DNA from: Clostridia bacterium
GTDB lineage: Bacteria; Bacillota; Clostridia; Christensenellales; Borkfalkiaceae
Length of the DNA: 58,691 nt
Direction: 5' to 3'
Assembly: GCA_017505465.1 (NCBI GenBank)
Contig: JAFVPE010000027.1
Coordinates: forward strand, 1 to 58,691
Shown here: positions 1 to 8,744 of the stretch, in pieces
How the letters are laid out: each line of letters begins with the position of its first letter
Numbering within the stretch: position 1 is the stretch's first letter
Translations under genes and position numbers: made by a program
The notes under the pieces: model-generated
What the model was told of the DNA's origin: nothing
Database searches by the model: none
Seen by the model: the letters and a program-made list of their open reading frames with translations, nothing else

Positions 1-156
1 ACCACCCGAAAGGGTGGTTCTCGGACAAAGCAAGGTGAACTTTGTCCTCGGTCACGCTCAATGCTACCTATCGCATTTCGCTTAACTCGCCCCTAAAAAG
101 CAATATCAATGCTTTTTTTAACGGGCAGCTCGGCTTAACCGCTTGACCAACGGGCC
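1..156 (-). pseudogene. Interrupted tRNA-Glu-like fragment
   Basis: Read on the minus strand, 156 down to 134 matches the 5' half of a bacterial tRNA-Glu: acceptor strand GGCCCGT, then a D-arm GGTCAAGCGGTTAAG. The sequence then departs from the tRNA pattern for about 110 bases. Near the window edge (18-1) it returns to an anticodon-arm-like hairpin, ACCACCC-TTTC-GGGTGGT, which resembles the Glu arm but with a 6-nt loop. The intervening stretch holds a hairpin of GGACAAAG/CTTTGTCC and three copies of CCGAG. The 3' half is not in the window. It could be a decayed or interrupted tRNA-Glu, or a chance mosaic; no functional tRNA can be claimed. Confidence 0.4.
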
Positions 157-206
157 ATAACTGCGCCTTGCAGCGCTATATAAAACGAATAAATCGTGTG
201 TTGTCT

Positions 207-283
207 TGGTAGCGGCGATGAGATTCGAACTTATGACCTTCCGGGTATGAACCGGACGCTCTAACCAACTAAGCTACGCCGCC
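207..283 (-). tRNA. tRNA-Met (CAT), elongator type
   Basis: A 77-nt cloverleaf can be drawn on the minus strand. The acceptor GGCGGCG pairs with CGCCGCT, the anticodon stem TCCGG/CCGGA encloses TTCATAC (anticodon CAT), and the T-loop is TTCGAAT. The discriminator is A and CCA is genome-encoded. G1 pairs (wobble) with U72, which is unlike an initiator. One T-stem mismatch is present. A CAT anticodon could also be a tRNA-Ile2 whose C34 is modified, so elongator Met is the likelier reading but not certain. Confidence 0.9.
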
Positions 284-287
284 ATTC

Positions 288-364
<77 letters not shown>

Positions 365-418
365 ATATGTCGCTCTTTTAAACAGCATTGCTACAACGCC
401 ATTCAAAACAGCTTTATA

Positions 419-447
419 ATAATACTAAAAACAATTTCTTTTGTCAA
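419..447 (-). promoter_or_regulatory. Promoter of the tRNA operon
   Basis: On the minus strand TTGACA (447-442) is followed by a 17-bp spacer and TATTAT (424-419). It lies about 55 bp upstream of tRNA-fMet. The rest of 365-555 is AT-rich and shows nothing else that I can recognise. Confidence 0.75.
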
Positions 448-555
448 CCGTTTTTTGCGCCTTTTTCAAAAAAATTTTATTTTCTCTAAAAAACTTTTTT
501 CCATAATTATAAAAACAAAAAATGGCGATGGTTACGAGGAAAGTTTGTTACTGCC

Positions 556-584
556 TTGACTTTCTTGCGTAAAAGTGATATAAT
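556..584 (+). promoter_or_regulatory. Sigma-A promoter of the first glycosidase block
   Basis: TTGACT (556-561), a 17-bp spacer, then a perfect TATAAT (579-584), 27 bp before the first start codon. It lacks the 21-bp direct-repeat operator seen at 3675, 9210 and 36096, so these two genes may be controlled differently from the rest of the locus. Confidence 0.8.
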
Positions 585-610
585 AAAGAAAATAAATTGA
601 GGTAAATCGA

Positions 611-1654
611 ATGGCTATAAGAGACGCTGCTGCAATTGATAAAAATTTCTTGATTTCCAAAACTCTTGGGAAAGAGGATTTGATTTATTATAATGCGGAG
701 AATTTCGACGTTTACGGCGTGAAACGCATAGACGGCGTGTATCGTAGAATGAAATACGACGACGCAAAAAAAATTAGCGAAGCCGTTGCGCTTATCTCGT
801 CGGAGTGTGCAGGCGGAAGAATTCGTTTTGCCACCGATAGCCCGTACGTTGCGATTTTCGTTAAGTATCGCTCGGTTGCAAAAGTGCCCAATTATTCCTA
901 CACGGCAACGCTAGGGTTTGACCTTTATTCGTCTGAGCGTTATATGGGTTGTTTCGTGCCTGCTTTGGATACCGTAGATAGTTTTGAGGGCGTTATAGAT
1001 ATAGAGGGGAACGCTGAGGTAAGAGAATTCACTCTAAATTTCCCCGTATGCAGCGAAGTGAGCGAATTGTATATCGGCGTTAAAGACGGCAGTAAAATCA
1101 CGAAGGGGGCTAAATATTCCGTTACGAAGCCGATTGTATTTTACGGCTCGTCCACCACGCAGGGTGCTTGTGCTTCCCGTCCGGGGAACACCTATGAAAA
1201 CATTATTAGCCGTGCGCTGGATTGCGATTATCTCAATCTTGGCTTTTGGGGGAACGCAAAAGGGGAAGAAAGCATGGCGCAATATATTGCGAAGCTTGAT
1301 ATGTCGGCGTTCGTGTACGATTACGACTATAATGCACCGAACGGTGAACATCTTGAAGCTACGCACGAAAGAATGTTCAAAATTATACGAGAAAGCAACC
1401 CCGAACTCCCGATTGTCATTTTATCCGCGCCCAAGTATTATCTTAATGAAAAGGATGAAAAACGGCTTGCAATCGTAGAAAACACCTATAAAAACGCGCT
1501 TGCGTCGGGGGATAAACGCGTTTGTTTTATTTCGGGTAAAGAGATGCTTGAAAGGGTGAAAGATTCCGCATTGGCGGATAATATTCATCCCGGCGACGTT
1601 GGCTTTACGTGTATGGCGGAGTATATAGGTAACGCATTAAAAACGTTGTTGTAA
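611..1654 (+). CDS. SGNH/GDSL-family esterase, probably a carbohydrate deacylase
   Basis: Predicted serine hydrolase of 347 aa, cytoplasmic (no signal peptide). The C-terminal half (about 175-347) is an SGNH domain: block I is YGSSTTQG with nucleophile Ser181, and the Asp-His pair is in DNIHPGD (Asp323, His326). The N-terminal ~170 residues look like a beta-sandwich, as in two-domain SGNH esterases that remove acetyl groups from glycans. The start is supported by TGAGG upstream and by the promoter at 556. It is followed after 57 bp by the GH115 gene, so deacetylation of xylan-type oligosaccharides is a reasonable inference. The exact ester substrate cannot be read from sequence. Confidence 0.8.
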   Translation: MAIRDAAAIDKNFLISKTLGKEDLIYYNAENFDVYGVKRIDGVYRRMKYDDAKKISEAVALISSECAGGRIRFATDSPYVAIFVKYRSVAKVPNYSYTATLGFDLYSSERYMGCFVPALDTVDSFEGVIDIEGNAEVREFTLNFPVCSEVSELYIGVKDGSKITKGAKYSVTKPIVFYGSSTTQGACASRPGNTYENIISRALDCDYLNLGFWGNAKGEESMAQYIAKLDMSAFVYDYDYNAPNGEHLEATHERMFKIIRESNPELPIVILSAPKYYLNEKDEKRLAIVENTYKNALASGDKRVCFISGKEMLERVKDSALADNIHPGDVGFTCMAEYIGNALKTLL

Positions 1655-1711
1655 GCTTATTGGAAAATAAAAAATATCAAAAAGAAATATTGAAGTCCCA
1701 AGGAGCGAATT

Positions 1712-3676
1712 GTGTTTTTATTTAAGGATGATCAATGTATCGACGTTTGTTTAAAAAACACAAATCCCTACGTGCGTTTAGCCGTCGAGGATTTGCGAAA
1801 GGATTTTATGCGGTGCAGTTATTTAAAAAATCCACCCGCTTTTGTCGATGAAGAAAAAGATTTTTGTTTGATTATTGAAGATAATTCTTGTAAAGAGGAC
1901 CCGTTGCAAAGCGAAGGTTTTTCTATTCATTCCGATGGCATGAAAATACGGATAACCGCCGACGGATATTTAGGGACGATGTGGGGTATTTATACCTTTA
2001 GTGAAAAGGTGTTGGGGGCATCCCCTTGCTATTTGTTTAATGATTTGGAAGTTGAAAAACGCAAGAGTTTGGAAGTGAAAGATATCCACCTTCAAGAAAC
2101 TCCGTCGAGGAAGGGTTTTCGCGGTATATTTATTAATGATGAAGACCTTTTAACGGATTGGAAGGAAGGCGGCGGCACTCGTAACTTGGACTACCCGTTT
2201 TATGCGACAACCGTTCCCGAAAGGGTTATGGATAGGGTTGTAGAAACGGCGCTGCGGTTAAAATTAAACTTGGTGATTCCGGCGAGCTTTTTGGATATTG
2301 ACAATCCGCCTGAAAAGGCGCTTGCCGATTGTGTTGCAAAGCGAGGGATTTTCCTTTCGCAGCATCATATTGAACCGCTTGGATTATCTCATTTCACGTA
2401 TGAAAATTATTGTAAAAAGTTCAAAAAGAACGGGCAATATTCTTACATCCACAACCCCGAAACATTGGTAGATGGATGGAAATATTATGCGCAAAAGTGG
2501 GCGGAATACGATAACGTCGTTTGGCAGGTAGGCTTGCGAGGTAAAGCGGATCGTCCTGTGTGGGAAGAAGATACGCCGACGGAACAAGAATTAAAAAAAT
2601 ATGCCGATTATATAAGCGACGCAATCAAGAAACAAAAAGAAATTGTTTTGCGGGAAACGGGCGGTAAAGCGAAGTATTTCTCTACAACCCTTTGGATGGA
2701 AGGTTCTACGCTTATGCAAAAAGGCTTGTTGGATTTGGGCGACGATACGGTTATCGTTTTTGCGGACAATGGGCCGGATCAAATGTTTGGCGGCGATTAC
2801 GACAGCGTTCCCCGCGAGGAAAGCTTACAGTATGGCATCTATTATCACGTGCAATATTATGATATAGGCCCTCATCTTGCGCCGCAAACGGGGCTTGATA
2901 AACTTTATTATAATATTAAAAAAGCCAAAGAGAAAGGGGATGATTTCTACTTCATTTTAAACGTTTCCAACGTGCGTGAATTTGATTTTGAAATAAAGGC
3001 TTACGCGGAAATGTTGTGGAACTTTAAGTCTTTCTCAAAGGAAAAATATTTAACCGAATACTGCGAAACGTATGGGGAAGAAGCCGCGAAAGCCAAGGCG
3101 TTCGCGGCGGCGTTTTTCGACAATATGCCTTCTTTGGATACGTCGTATTTGCAGTATGTTCATGCGAATTATTTTAATTATAATTACACGGAACGCGTTC
3201 TGGGTGTAAAGAATTTTATTTTGAAAGACGGGTTGATCTTGGCAAGAGGCGCAGGGATGGCTTATCATTTCAACGAGGATTTACCCATGCCGGAGTTGCT
3301 TTCTAATATGCACACAGAGCTGAAGCGTGTTATCCCTATTTATGAGAAATTGGCGAATGACGTAGAGGCGTGGAGTAAGCGGTTAAACGATAGATTAAGG
3401 CGGCACGTAGAGTGCAAATGGTGGCTTTACGCAAAAACCTTATTGCATATTTACCGTTGGTACGTTTGTTTGTATGAAGCAAAATTGTGCCATAAAAACG
3501 GTGAAAAGGGTGAAATGCAAGCGAAGCTTGCATTGGCGTGCGAGAGCTTGGAAGAGTATTTATCTATGCGAAAAGTTGCCGAATACGGCGAATTTGAAAA
3601 TTGGTATCGCGGTGAATTAAAAATGAACGTCAAGCAAAAGCTTGAAAACACCAAACGCTTGCTAAATAAAGAATAA
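1712..3676 (+). CDS. GH115-family alpha-glucuronidase (short form)
   Basis: A 654-aa protein resembling glycoside hydrolase family 115, which removes (4-O-methyl)glucuronic acid from xylan. Family-like segments are KGFRGIFINDED (about 133-145), QHHIEPLG (about 217-224) and VWQVGLRGKADRPVWEED (about 270-287). The length is well below the 800-1000 aa usual for the family, so the C-terminal accessory domain seems reduced or missing. It starts with GTG, placed 6 nt after AAGGAG; no upstream ATG fits. No signal peptide is visible, so it should act on imported oligosaccharides. No terminator separates it from its neighbours. Confidence 0.8.
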   Translation: MFLFKDDQCIDVCLKNTNPYVRLAVEDLRKDFMRCSYLKNPPAFVDEEKDFCLIIEDNSCKEDPLQSEGFSIHSDGMKIRITADGYLGTMWGIYTFSEKVLGASPCYLFNDLEVEKRKSLEVKDIHLQETPSRKGFRGIFINDEDLLTDWKEGGGTRNLDYPFYATTVPERVMDRVVETALRLKLNLVIPASFLDIDNPPEKALADCVAKRGIFLSQHHIEPLGLSHFTYENYCKKFKKNGQYSYIHNPETLVDGWKYYAQKWAEYDNVVWQVGLRGKADRPVWEEDTPTEQELKKYADYISDAIKKQKEIVLRETGGKAKYFSTTLWMEGSTLMQKGLLDLGDDTVIVFADNGPDQMFGGDYDSVPREESLQYGIYYHVQYYDIGPHLAPQTGLDKLYYNIKKAKEKGDDFYFILNVSNVREFDFEIKAYAEMLWNFKSFSKEKYLTEYCETYGEEAAKAKAFAAAFFDNMPSLDTSYLQYVHANYFNYNYTERVLGVKNFILKDGLILARGAGMAYHFNEDLPMPELLSNMHTELKRVIPIYEKLANDVEAWSKRLNDRLRRHVECKWWLYAKTLLHIYRWYVCLYEAKLCHKNGEKGEMQAKLALACESLEEYLSMRKVAEYGEFENWYRGELKMNVKQKLENTKRLLNKE

Positions 3677-3735
3677 GAAACGCAATTATATTTATAAGAA
3701 AAGATATTTACATCTCATCAAAAACAAGGTAAAAT
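3675..3735 (+). promoter_or_regulatory. AraC-type operator plus promoter of the GH127 gene
   Basis: The promoter is TTTACA (3707-3712), 17 bp, TAAAAT (3730-3735). Directly upstream is a copy of the 38-bp element found at 36096 and 8765, matching the 36096 copy without gaps at about 26 of 38 positions. It consists of two half-sites (A-rich tract then GCA or GAT) whose G bases are at 3682 and 3703, exactly 21 bp apart. The proximal G is 4 bp upstream of the -35 box. Direct repeats two helical turns apart abutting the -35 are typical of AraC/XylS activators. Confidence 0.6.
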
Positions 3736-3780
3736 TATAAGTGTAATCATCGTGCAAATCTATGTTAAATGAGGTAGGTT

Positions 3781-5634
3781 ATGAAAAACGCAGTGTTAAA
3801 TTTCCCGAATGCAGGCGAAAGCAGACTGTACGGTTATGGGGGCAAGCTCATTGATTTTACCATCGAAAAACAACTTTTAGACGAGGAAAAATGGGCGTTG
3901 TTCGTGGAACAATTCCGCATAAAATTGGACAGTGAAAATCAAGGCTGGCGCGGCGAATATTGGGGAAAAATGATGCGCGGCGCAAGTCTTACCTACCGCG
4001 CGACGAAAAATGAAAAGCTGTATTCAGTGCTTGTAGGAACCATACGAGATCTTTTGTCTACACAGGAAAAGAGTGGGCGCATTTCCACGTACACGGTTGC
4101 AACGGAACTCAAAGGCGGTTGGGATATGTGGGCAAGAAAATATGTTATGCTCGGCATGTTCTACTTCTTGGATATTTGCAAAAGCAAGGCTTTGGCGAAG
4201 AAAATCGTGAACGCTATGAAGCGCCACGCTGATTATATTATAAAACGTATCGGCAACGGTAAAAAGCAAATTGGCGTTTTTGATACGTCGTGGTTTGTTG
4301 GCGGTATGAATTCCTATTCGATATTAGAACCGTTTGTAAAGCTGTACGTTTTGACGGGGGAGCAAAGATACTTCGATTTTGCAACGTTTTTGGTGAACGA
4401 GGGCTTGTGCCACGAGTTCAATTTGATCGAAGCGTGCCTTAATAAAACGATGTATCCTTATCAATTTCCGCAAACGAAAGCGTACGAAATGACGAGCTGT
4501 ATGGAAGGCTTGCTTGAATATTACAAGGTGACGGGCAATCCCGATCACCTTCGTGCGGTGGAAAATTTCGTGGATTTGGTCGTAGAAAGCGATTATACGA
4601 TTATCGGTTGCTGTGGTTGTTATCACGAGTTATTCGACAATTCTTCCAAGACGCAAACGGAGCCTGCCGCAAATGAAGTTATGCAGGAAACCTGCGTTAC
4701 CGTTACGTTTTTGAAATTGTGCGCAAAGCTCCTTTCCTTGACGGGAAATGCAAAATACGCAGGTTATATTGAAAAATCGGGCTTGAACGCCTTGTACGGG
4801 GCAGTCAACAATGAAAATCAACAGATGACTAGAACGGGAGCAAGAAGATTTGCACCGAATGAAGAAGGGATTTGGGTGGCATATCCCGTAACCTTGCTCG
4901 AACCTTTTCCGTTCGATAGTTATAGCCCCTTGTTCCATGATAGGCGTGGGGTTCGAGTGGGCGGCTGCCAAGTAATGCAAGAAGGCAAAACGTACGGTTG
5001 CTGCGTATGTATCGGCAGCGCAGGTACGGCGATAATGGGCTTATTTGCGGTGATGAAAGGGGGAGACGGCGTGTACGTCAATCTCTACAATGATTGCCGT
5101 TTTAAGACGGATTCCTTCGGCGATAAGATATCTGTGGACGTTTATGCGAATCCATATCAAAGCAAGGGCGCAAAAATCAACGTAAATGGTAAAGGGCAAA
5201 CCTTTGCTTTGGCGCTGCGTATTCCCGATTGGGCGGAAAACTTCAAGGTAACCGTTAACGGCGAAGCGGCAAAAGGGGAAGAAAAGAACGGCTATCTTAT
5301 CATCAATCGCGCTTGGGGTAAGGATAAAGTGGCAGTTTCTTTTAACGCGCCCGTAAAAATGACGGTGCTCAATAAAAAGATTGCCTTTACGCAAGGACCT
5401 ATCACGCTTGCGCGCGATTGTCGGTTTGAAGACATTACAAAGCCCGTGGCTATCACAGCAAGAAATGGTAAAAACGTCCGTGCAAAACGCATAAAAAATA
5501 GCGTATTCCATAGCAACGTTGCGTATGAAATCACGACGAAGGATGGAAAAATCACCCTTTGCGACTATGCGCAAGCAGGCAAAAATTTCGACGACGAGCA
5601 GTGTAATATCACCGTTTGGCAAGAGAAAAAGTAA
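3781..5634 (+). CDS. GH127-type beta-L-arabinofuranosidase
   Basis: A 617-aa (alpha/alpha)6-barrel glycosidase of the GH127 (former DUF1680) type. Known members hydrolyse beta-L-arabinofuranosides using a zinc-bound cysteine nucleophile. The matching residues are visible: Glu303 and Cys305 in QETCVTVT, and Cys407-Cys408 in YGCCVCIGSAG, the four positions that bind zinc and carry catalysis in HypBA1. The C-terminal ~170 residues are beta-rich. No signal peptide, so it is cytoplasmic. A good ribosome site (GAGGTAGG) precedes the ATG. It has its own promoter with an operator, so it may be induced apart from the two genes upstream. Confidence 0.88.
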   Translation: MKNAVLNFPNAGESRLYGYGGKLIDFTIEKQLLDEEKWALFVEQFRIKLDSENQGWRGEYWGKMMRGASLTYRATKNEKLYSVLVGTIRDLLSTQEKSGRISTYTVATELKGGWDMWARKYVMLGMFYFLDICKSKALAKKIVNAMKRHADYIIKRIGNGKKQIGVFDTSWFVGGMNSYSILEPFVKLYVLTGEQRYFDFATFLVNEGLCHEFNLIEACLNKTMYPYQFPQTKAYEMTSCMEGLLEYYKVTGNPDHLRAVENFVDLVVESDYTIIGCCGCYHELFDNSSKTQTEPAANEVMQETCVTVTFLKLCAKLLSLTGNAKYAGYIEKSGLNALYGAVNNENQQMTRTGARRFAPNEEGIWVAYPVTLLEPFPFDSYSPLFHDRRGVRVGGCQVMQEGKTYGCCVCIGSAGTAIMGLFAVMKGGDGVYVNLYNDCRFKTDSFGDKISVDVYANPYQSKGAKINVNGKGQTFALALRIPDWAENFKVTVNGEAAKGEEKNGYLIINRAWGKDKVAVSFNAPVKMTVLNKKIAFTQGPITLARDCRFEDITKPVAITARNGKNVRAKRIKNSVFHSNVAYEITTKDGKITLCDYAQAGKNFDDEQCNITVWQEKK

Positions 5635-5694
5635 AAACCACATTTGGCTGTTGTATTTTGTAGTGGAAAGAAAGCCAAGTAATGAATGGAGAAA

Positions 5695-5710
5695 ATGCAA
5701 TATATTGCAT
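5695..5710. promoter_or_regulatory. 16-bp perfect palindrome before the GH29 gene
   Basis: ATGCAATATATTGCAT reads the same on both strands and ends 16 bp before the GH29 start. Its left arm also fits the half-site consensus (AAAATGCAATA), and a weaker half-match lies 21 bp downstream over the ribosome site. It may be an operator; no convincing separate promoter is seen here. Confidence 0.35.
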
Positions 5711-5726
5711 ATAAAAGGGAATAAAA

Positions 5727-6914
5727 ATGAACAAATTTGGCATGTTTATTCATTGGGGGATATACGCGGCAACGGGATTGCATGAACAAGCGCTTGCCCG
5801 CTATAATATTCCGCATGAAGAATACGATGCGTTGGCAAAAAGCTTTAACCCGACGGAGTACGATCCCGAGGAATGGGTATTACTTGCAAAAAATGCAGGA
5901 ATGAAATATATTTGCTTTACAGCCAAGCATCACGACGGTTTTTGTATGTGGAATACTCAATATACCGACTACAACGTTATGAATACGCCGTATGGCAAAG
6001 ACACGTTGAAGATGCTTGCGGACGCTTGTGAAAAACACGGAATGTTGCTTTCATTGTATTATTCAAATCCAGATTGGCATCATGAAAACGGGTATAATGC
6101 TTTTTCGACGCACCAATGGCGTTCCCGTTATCCCGAGCGTGCGGATACCAAGAAATACCGTGAATATATCAAAAATCAACTGCGTGAATTGTTGACTGGT
6201 TACGGCAAGATTTACACCTTGTTTTGGGATATTCCGCCGCATATTCAAGACGAAAGCTTGAACGCCTACGCACGCTCTTTACAACCCGAAATTCTCATCA
6301 ATGATCGCGGTTGGGATAAAGGGGATTTTTCTACACCCGAGCGCGAGGTTCCCGACGGAGCGCGCTTTGAACGCATGACGGAAGCGTGCCAATCGGTGGG
6401 TGAGCAGGCCTGGGGATATAGGGCGGACGAGGATTATTTTTCCGTGCGTTTTTTGACGCAAAGCATTGATAAAATTATGGCGATGGGGGGTAGTTATTTA
6501 CTTAACGTCGGGCCGATGGCGAACGGAAAAATTCCCGAAAAAGCCCATCGAATCGTTGAACGAGTGGGAGATTGGTACGTTCGTATGAACGGGGTGTTGG
6601 AAAATCACGAGCCGTATCCTTCTATAATTCGTTTACAGCATACGCCTTGCGTGGCGACGGTTAAGAACGGAAAAACCTATTTGCATTTGTACGAAGGTTG
6701 TATTTCTTCGTCTATAAATTTCGATACAGCGCCCGCATTCCCGCCTAAATCGGCAAGGCTTGTCAACGACGGCAGAGCGTTAGGGATTCGCTTTGGTATG
6801 TTGCCCGGTTGGGGTGGTAGGCAGGGGCTTGCGCACGGGCCGATTCTTTCCGTGACGGATATTCCCTGCGATGAATTTGAAAACGAACCGCTTATTATTG
6901 AGCTTACATGGTGA
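5727..6914 (+). CDS. GH29 alpha-L-fucosidase
   Basis: A 395-aa TIM-barrel glycosidase of family GH29. Family features are the N-terminal FGMFIHWG (about 4-11), the KHHDGFCMW segment (about 72-80) and LFWDIPPH, whose Asp168 sits at the nucleophile position of GH29. The protein starts right at the barrel and has no signal peptide, so it would release fucose inside the cell. The acid/base residue cannot be fixed from sequence alone, as it varies in this family. The start has AAGGGA 5 nt upstream. Together with the GHL6/GH151-like gene at 40453 it suggests a fucosylated substrate. It may be co-transcribed with the GH127 gene 92 bp upstream. Confidence 0.88.
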   Translation: MNKFGMFIHWGIYAATGLHEQALARYNIPHEEYDALAKSFNPTEYDPEEWVLLAKNAGMKYICFTAKHHDGFCMWNTQYTDYNVMNTPYGKDTLKMLADACEKHGMLLSLYYSNPDWHHENGYNAFSTHQWRSRYPERADTKKYREYIKNQLRELLTGYGKIYTLFWDIPPHIQDESLNAYARSLQPEILINDRGWDKGDFSTPEREVPDGARFERMTEACQSVGEQAWGYRADEDYFSVRFLTQSIDKIMAMGGSYLLNVGPMANGKIPEKAHRIVERVGDWYVRMNGVLENHEPYPSIIRLQHTPCVATVKNGKTYLHLYEGCISSSINFDTAPAFPPKSARLVNDGRALGIRFGMLPGWGGRQGLAHGPILSVTDIPCDEFENEPLIIELTW

Positions 6915-6932
6915 GGATAGCTTTACACGAAA

Positions 6933-6960
6933 AAAACGCAGACCTTTTGGTCTGCGTTTT
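6933..6960. terminator. Bidirectional terminator
   Basis: AAAACGCAGACC-TTTT-GGTCTGCGTTTT, a 12-bp stem with A and T runs on both sides, between the convergent GH29 and AraC genes. Confidence 0.9.
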
Positions 6961-6972
6961 GTATTATCGTCT

Positions 6973-7797
6973 TTATTTTTTTGCTAAAATATCTTGCGGA
7001 GCTTTGCCGTAAAAGGCTTTGCAAGCACGGTAGAAAGCCGTGTAGGTGTTAAAGCCGACTAGTTGGCTTACTTCGTTTGGCGTAATCCCCGAAATCAAAT
7101 ATGCGTGGGCGGATTGCAATCGCTTTTGCATAAGATAAGTTTTAGGCGCTACGTTCAAATGCTTGTTAAAAATCTCGTACAAATAGGAAGGGCTAATAAA
7201 CAGTGCGTTGGATATTTCTGAAACGTTTTTGATTGTTTTCCAATTTGAGTCGATATAGGCAAGCGCTTGTTTCAACAAGTTATCCGCGGTATTGATCGTG
7301 TGGTCAGCATTATTTTTTTCCATTTGGCAAATGCACAGTAGCTCTTCTAAAAGGCTATAAGCGAACGGGGAAAATTGATTGAAAGACAACGTTGATCCAT
7401 ATTCTTTGTAGCGTTCAATAAATGGAAGCAAACGTTCTTTTACGTTTACGTTGATGGGTTTTAAATCGTCAAACACACTATAAGCCAACGATTCAAAATG
7501 CTCGTTGGGATCGATATGAATAACAACGCGTTCATAAGGGGCATTCCCAAGAATACTTACGCCGTAATACGTTTTTGCGGGGTTAAAGCAAACGTCGCCC
7601 GGTTGAAGAACGTGCGTATACTCATCCGTGGTCATTTTGCATTCGCCCGAAAGAAAGATAAGGATTTGATGCTTATCGTGCGTGTGGCGAAAAAGTTTCA
7701 TTCCAATAGGGTCAAGCTTTTCGGGTTCGGGGGACAAAGAGTGTCCAAAGCCTATCTTTTCCGAATGGATATGTGAATATCGTATTAAATTATTCAT
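6973..7797 (-). CDS. AraC-family transcriptional regulator (paralog 1)
   Basis: A 274-aa one-component regulator: an N-terminal cupin-like sugar-sensing half (HTHDKHQILIFLSGE at about 37-51) and a C-terminal double helix-turn-helix, ending in the family signature around SQLVGFNTYTAFYRACKAFYG. I start it at 7797 because AAGGCGGTG lies 6 nt upstream; the GTG nine bases earlier falls inside that ribosome site. It lies 27 bp downstream of a close paralog, with no promoter between, so the two are an operon. Likely targets are the 21-bp direct-repeat operators of this locus (inference). Confidence 0.9.
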   Translation of the reverse strand: MNNLIRYSHIHSEKIGFGHSLSPEPEKLDPIGMKLFRHTHDKHQILIFLSGECKMTTDEYTHVLQPGDVCFNPAKTYYGVSILGNAPYERVVIHIDPNEHFESLAYSVFDDLKPINVNVKERLLPFIERYKEYGSTLSFNQFSPFAYSLLEELLCICQMEKNNADHTINTADNLLKQALAYIDSNWKTIKNVSEISNALFISPSYLYEIFNKHLNVAPKTYLMQKRLQSAHAYLISGITPNEVSQLVGFNTYTAFYRACKAFYGKAPQDILAKK

Positions 7798-7824
7798 CAA
7801 AATCACCGCCTTTCCATTTGTGTA

Positions 7825-8679
7825 TTAAGTACGATTTTTGCTTTTCCCAAGCTCTTGCGGCGTTTTGCCGTAAAAGGATTTGCAGGCACGATAAAATGCC
7901 GTATAAGTGTTGAATCCAACCAATTGACTGACTTCGCTAGGGGAAATCCCCGAAACTAAGTAGGCATGCGCCACCTGCAATCGCTTTCTCATGAGATATG
8001 CCTTGGGAGCTATGTTCAATTTCCTATTAAAGATATCGTATAAATAGGATTGACTAACAAACAAAGCGTTTGAAATCTCTTGGGTATTTTGGATAGTAGC
8101 CCAATTTTCTTCGATGTATTCCAAAGCCTTATTTAAGAGCTTTTCCGAGGGATCTGTCGCATAGTTTTCGGGTTTTTGAGAGATTAAACAAATGTGCAAC
8201 AATTCTTCTATTAAACATTCCGCCAATCGGGAAAATTCCTTTAAAGGAAGAGCGTCTGCATATTTCTTATACCGCTCGATGAAGGGGAGCAGGTATTGCT
8301 CTAAATTAACGTTGATAGGGTTTTGAGTCGCGAATACTTCATGCGCAAGTGCGTCAAAACGCTCGTTCGGCGTAATGGCGATAACAATGCGCTCATAAGG
8401 GGAATCTTCCACGATATTGATATATCCGTAGGTGAAGGCAGAAGTGAAGCAAATGTCACCTGGACGTAACGTAAACCTACGCTCGTCCGTCACCTGTTCA
8501 CACACTCCGGAAAGAAAAATGAAGAGCCCGTGTTTATCGCTCGTATGACGAAAAAGCTGAAATGCTTTCGGGTCTAGACTTTTGGGATTTTTCGCAATGG
8601 AGTGCGAAAAGAATATTTTGTCTGCATGGACAAGCTTTAACGTATCGTTACGGGAATATTTCGTGGAATCTTCAGCCAT
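7825..8679 (-). CDS. AraC-family transcriptional regulator (paralog 2)
   Basis: A 284-aa regulator clearly similar to its downstream neighbour along the whole length, including a nearly identical recognition region (SQLVGFNTYTAFYRACK), so the pair arose by tandem duplication and probably bind similar DNA. The sensing half is a cupin-like domain (HTSDKHGLFIFLSG). It is the promoter-proximal gene. The ribosome site is modest (GGGCGGA, 11-12 nt upstream). Three operator half-sites, one over its own -35 box, point to autoregulation. Confidence 0.9.
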   Translation of the reverse strand: MAEDSTKYSRNDTLKLVHADKIFFSHSIAKNPKSLDPKAFQLFRHTSDKHGLFIFLSGVCEQVTDERRFTLRPGDICFTSAFTYGYINIVEDSPYERIVIAITPNERFDALAHEVFATQNPINVNLEQYLLPFIERYKKYADALPLKEFSRLAECLIEELLHICLISQKPENYATDPSEKLLNKALEYIEENWATIQNTQEISNALFVSQSYLYDIFNRKLNIAPKAYLMRKRLQVAHAYLVSGISPSEVSQLVGFNTYTAFYRACKSFYGKTPQELGKSKNRT

Positions 8680-8715
8680 TTTTCTTTTTTTCCGCCCATT
8701 CTATTACTTGATTGG

Positions 8716-8744
8716 ATTATAACACGTAAATGGAAAAAATGCAA
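8716..8744 (-). promoter_or_regulatory. Promoter of the AraC pair
   Basis: On the minus strand TTGCAT (8744-8739), 17 bp, TATAAT (8721-8716), 37 bp before the start at 8679. Confidence 0.8.

Noticed and set aside
1..25. AGGGTGG-like sequence resembling a T-box motif at the window edge
   Set aside because: The match stops after GGGTGG (the expected ACCGCG is absent) and it is part of a simple hairpin; no T-box-controlled gene follows.
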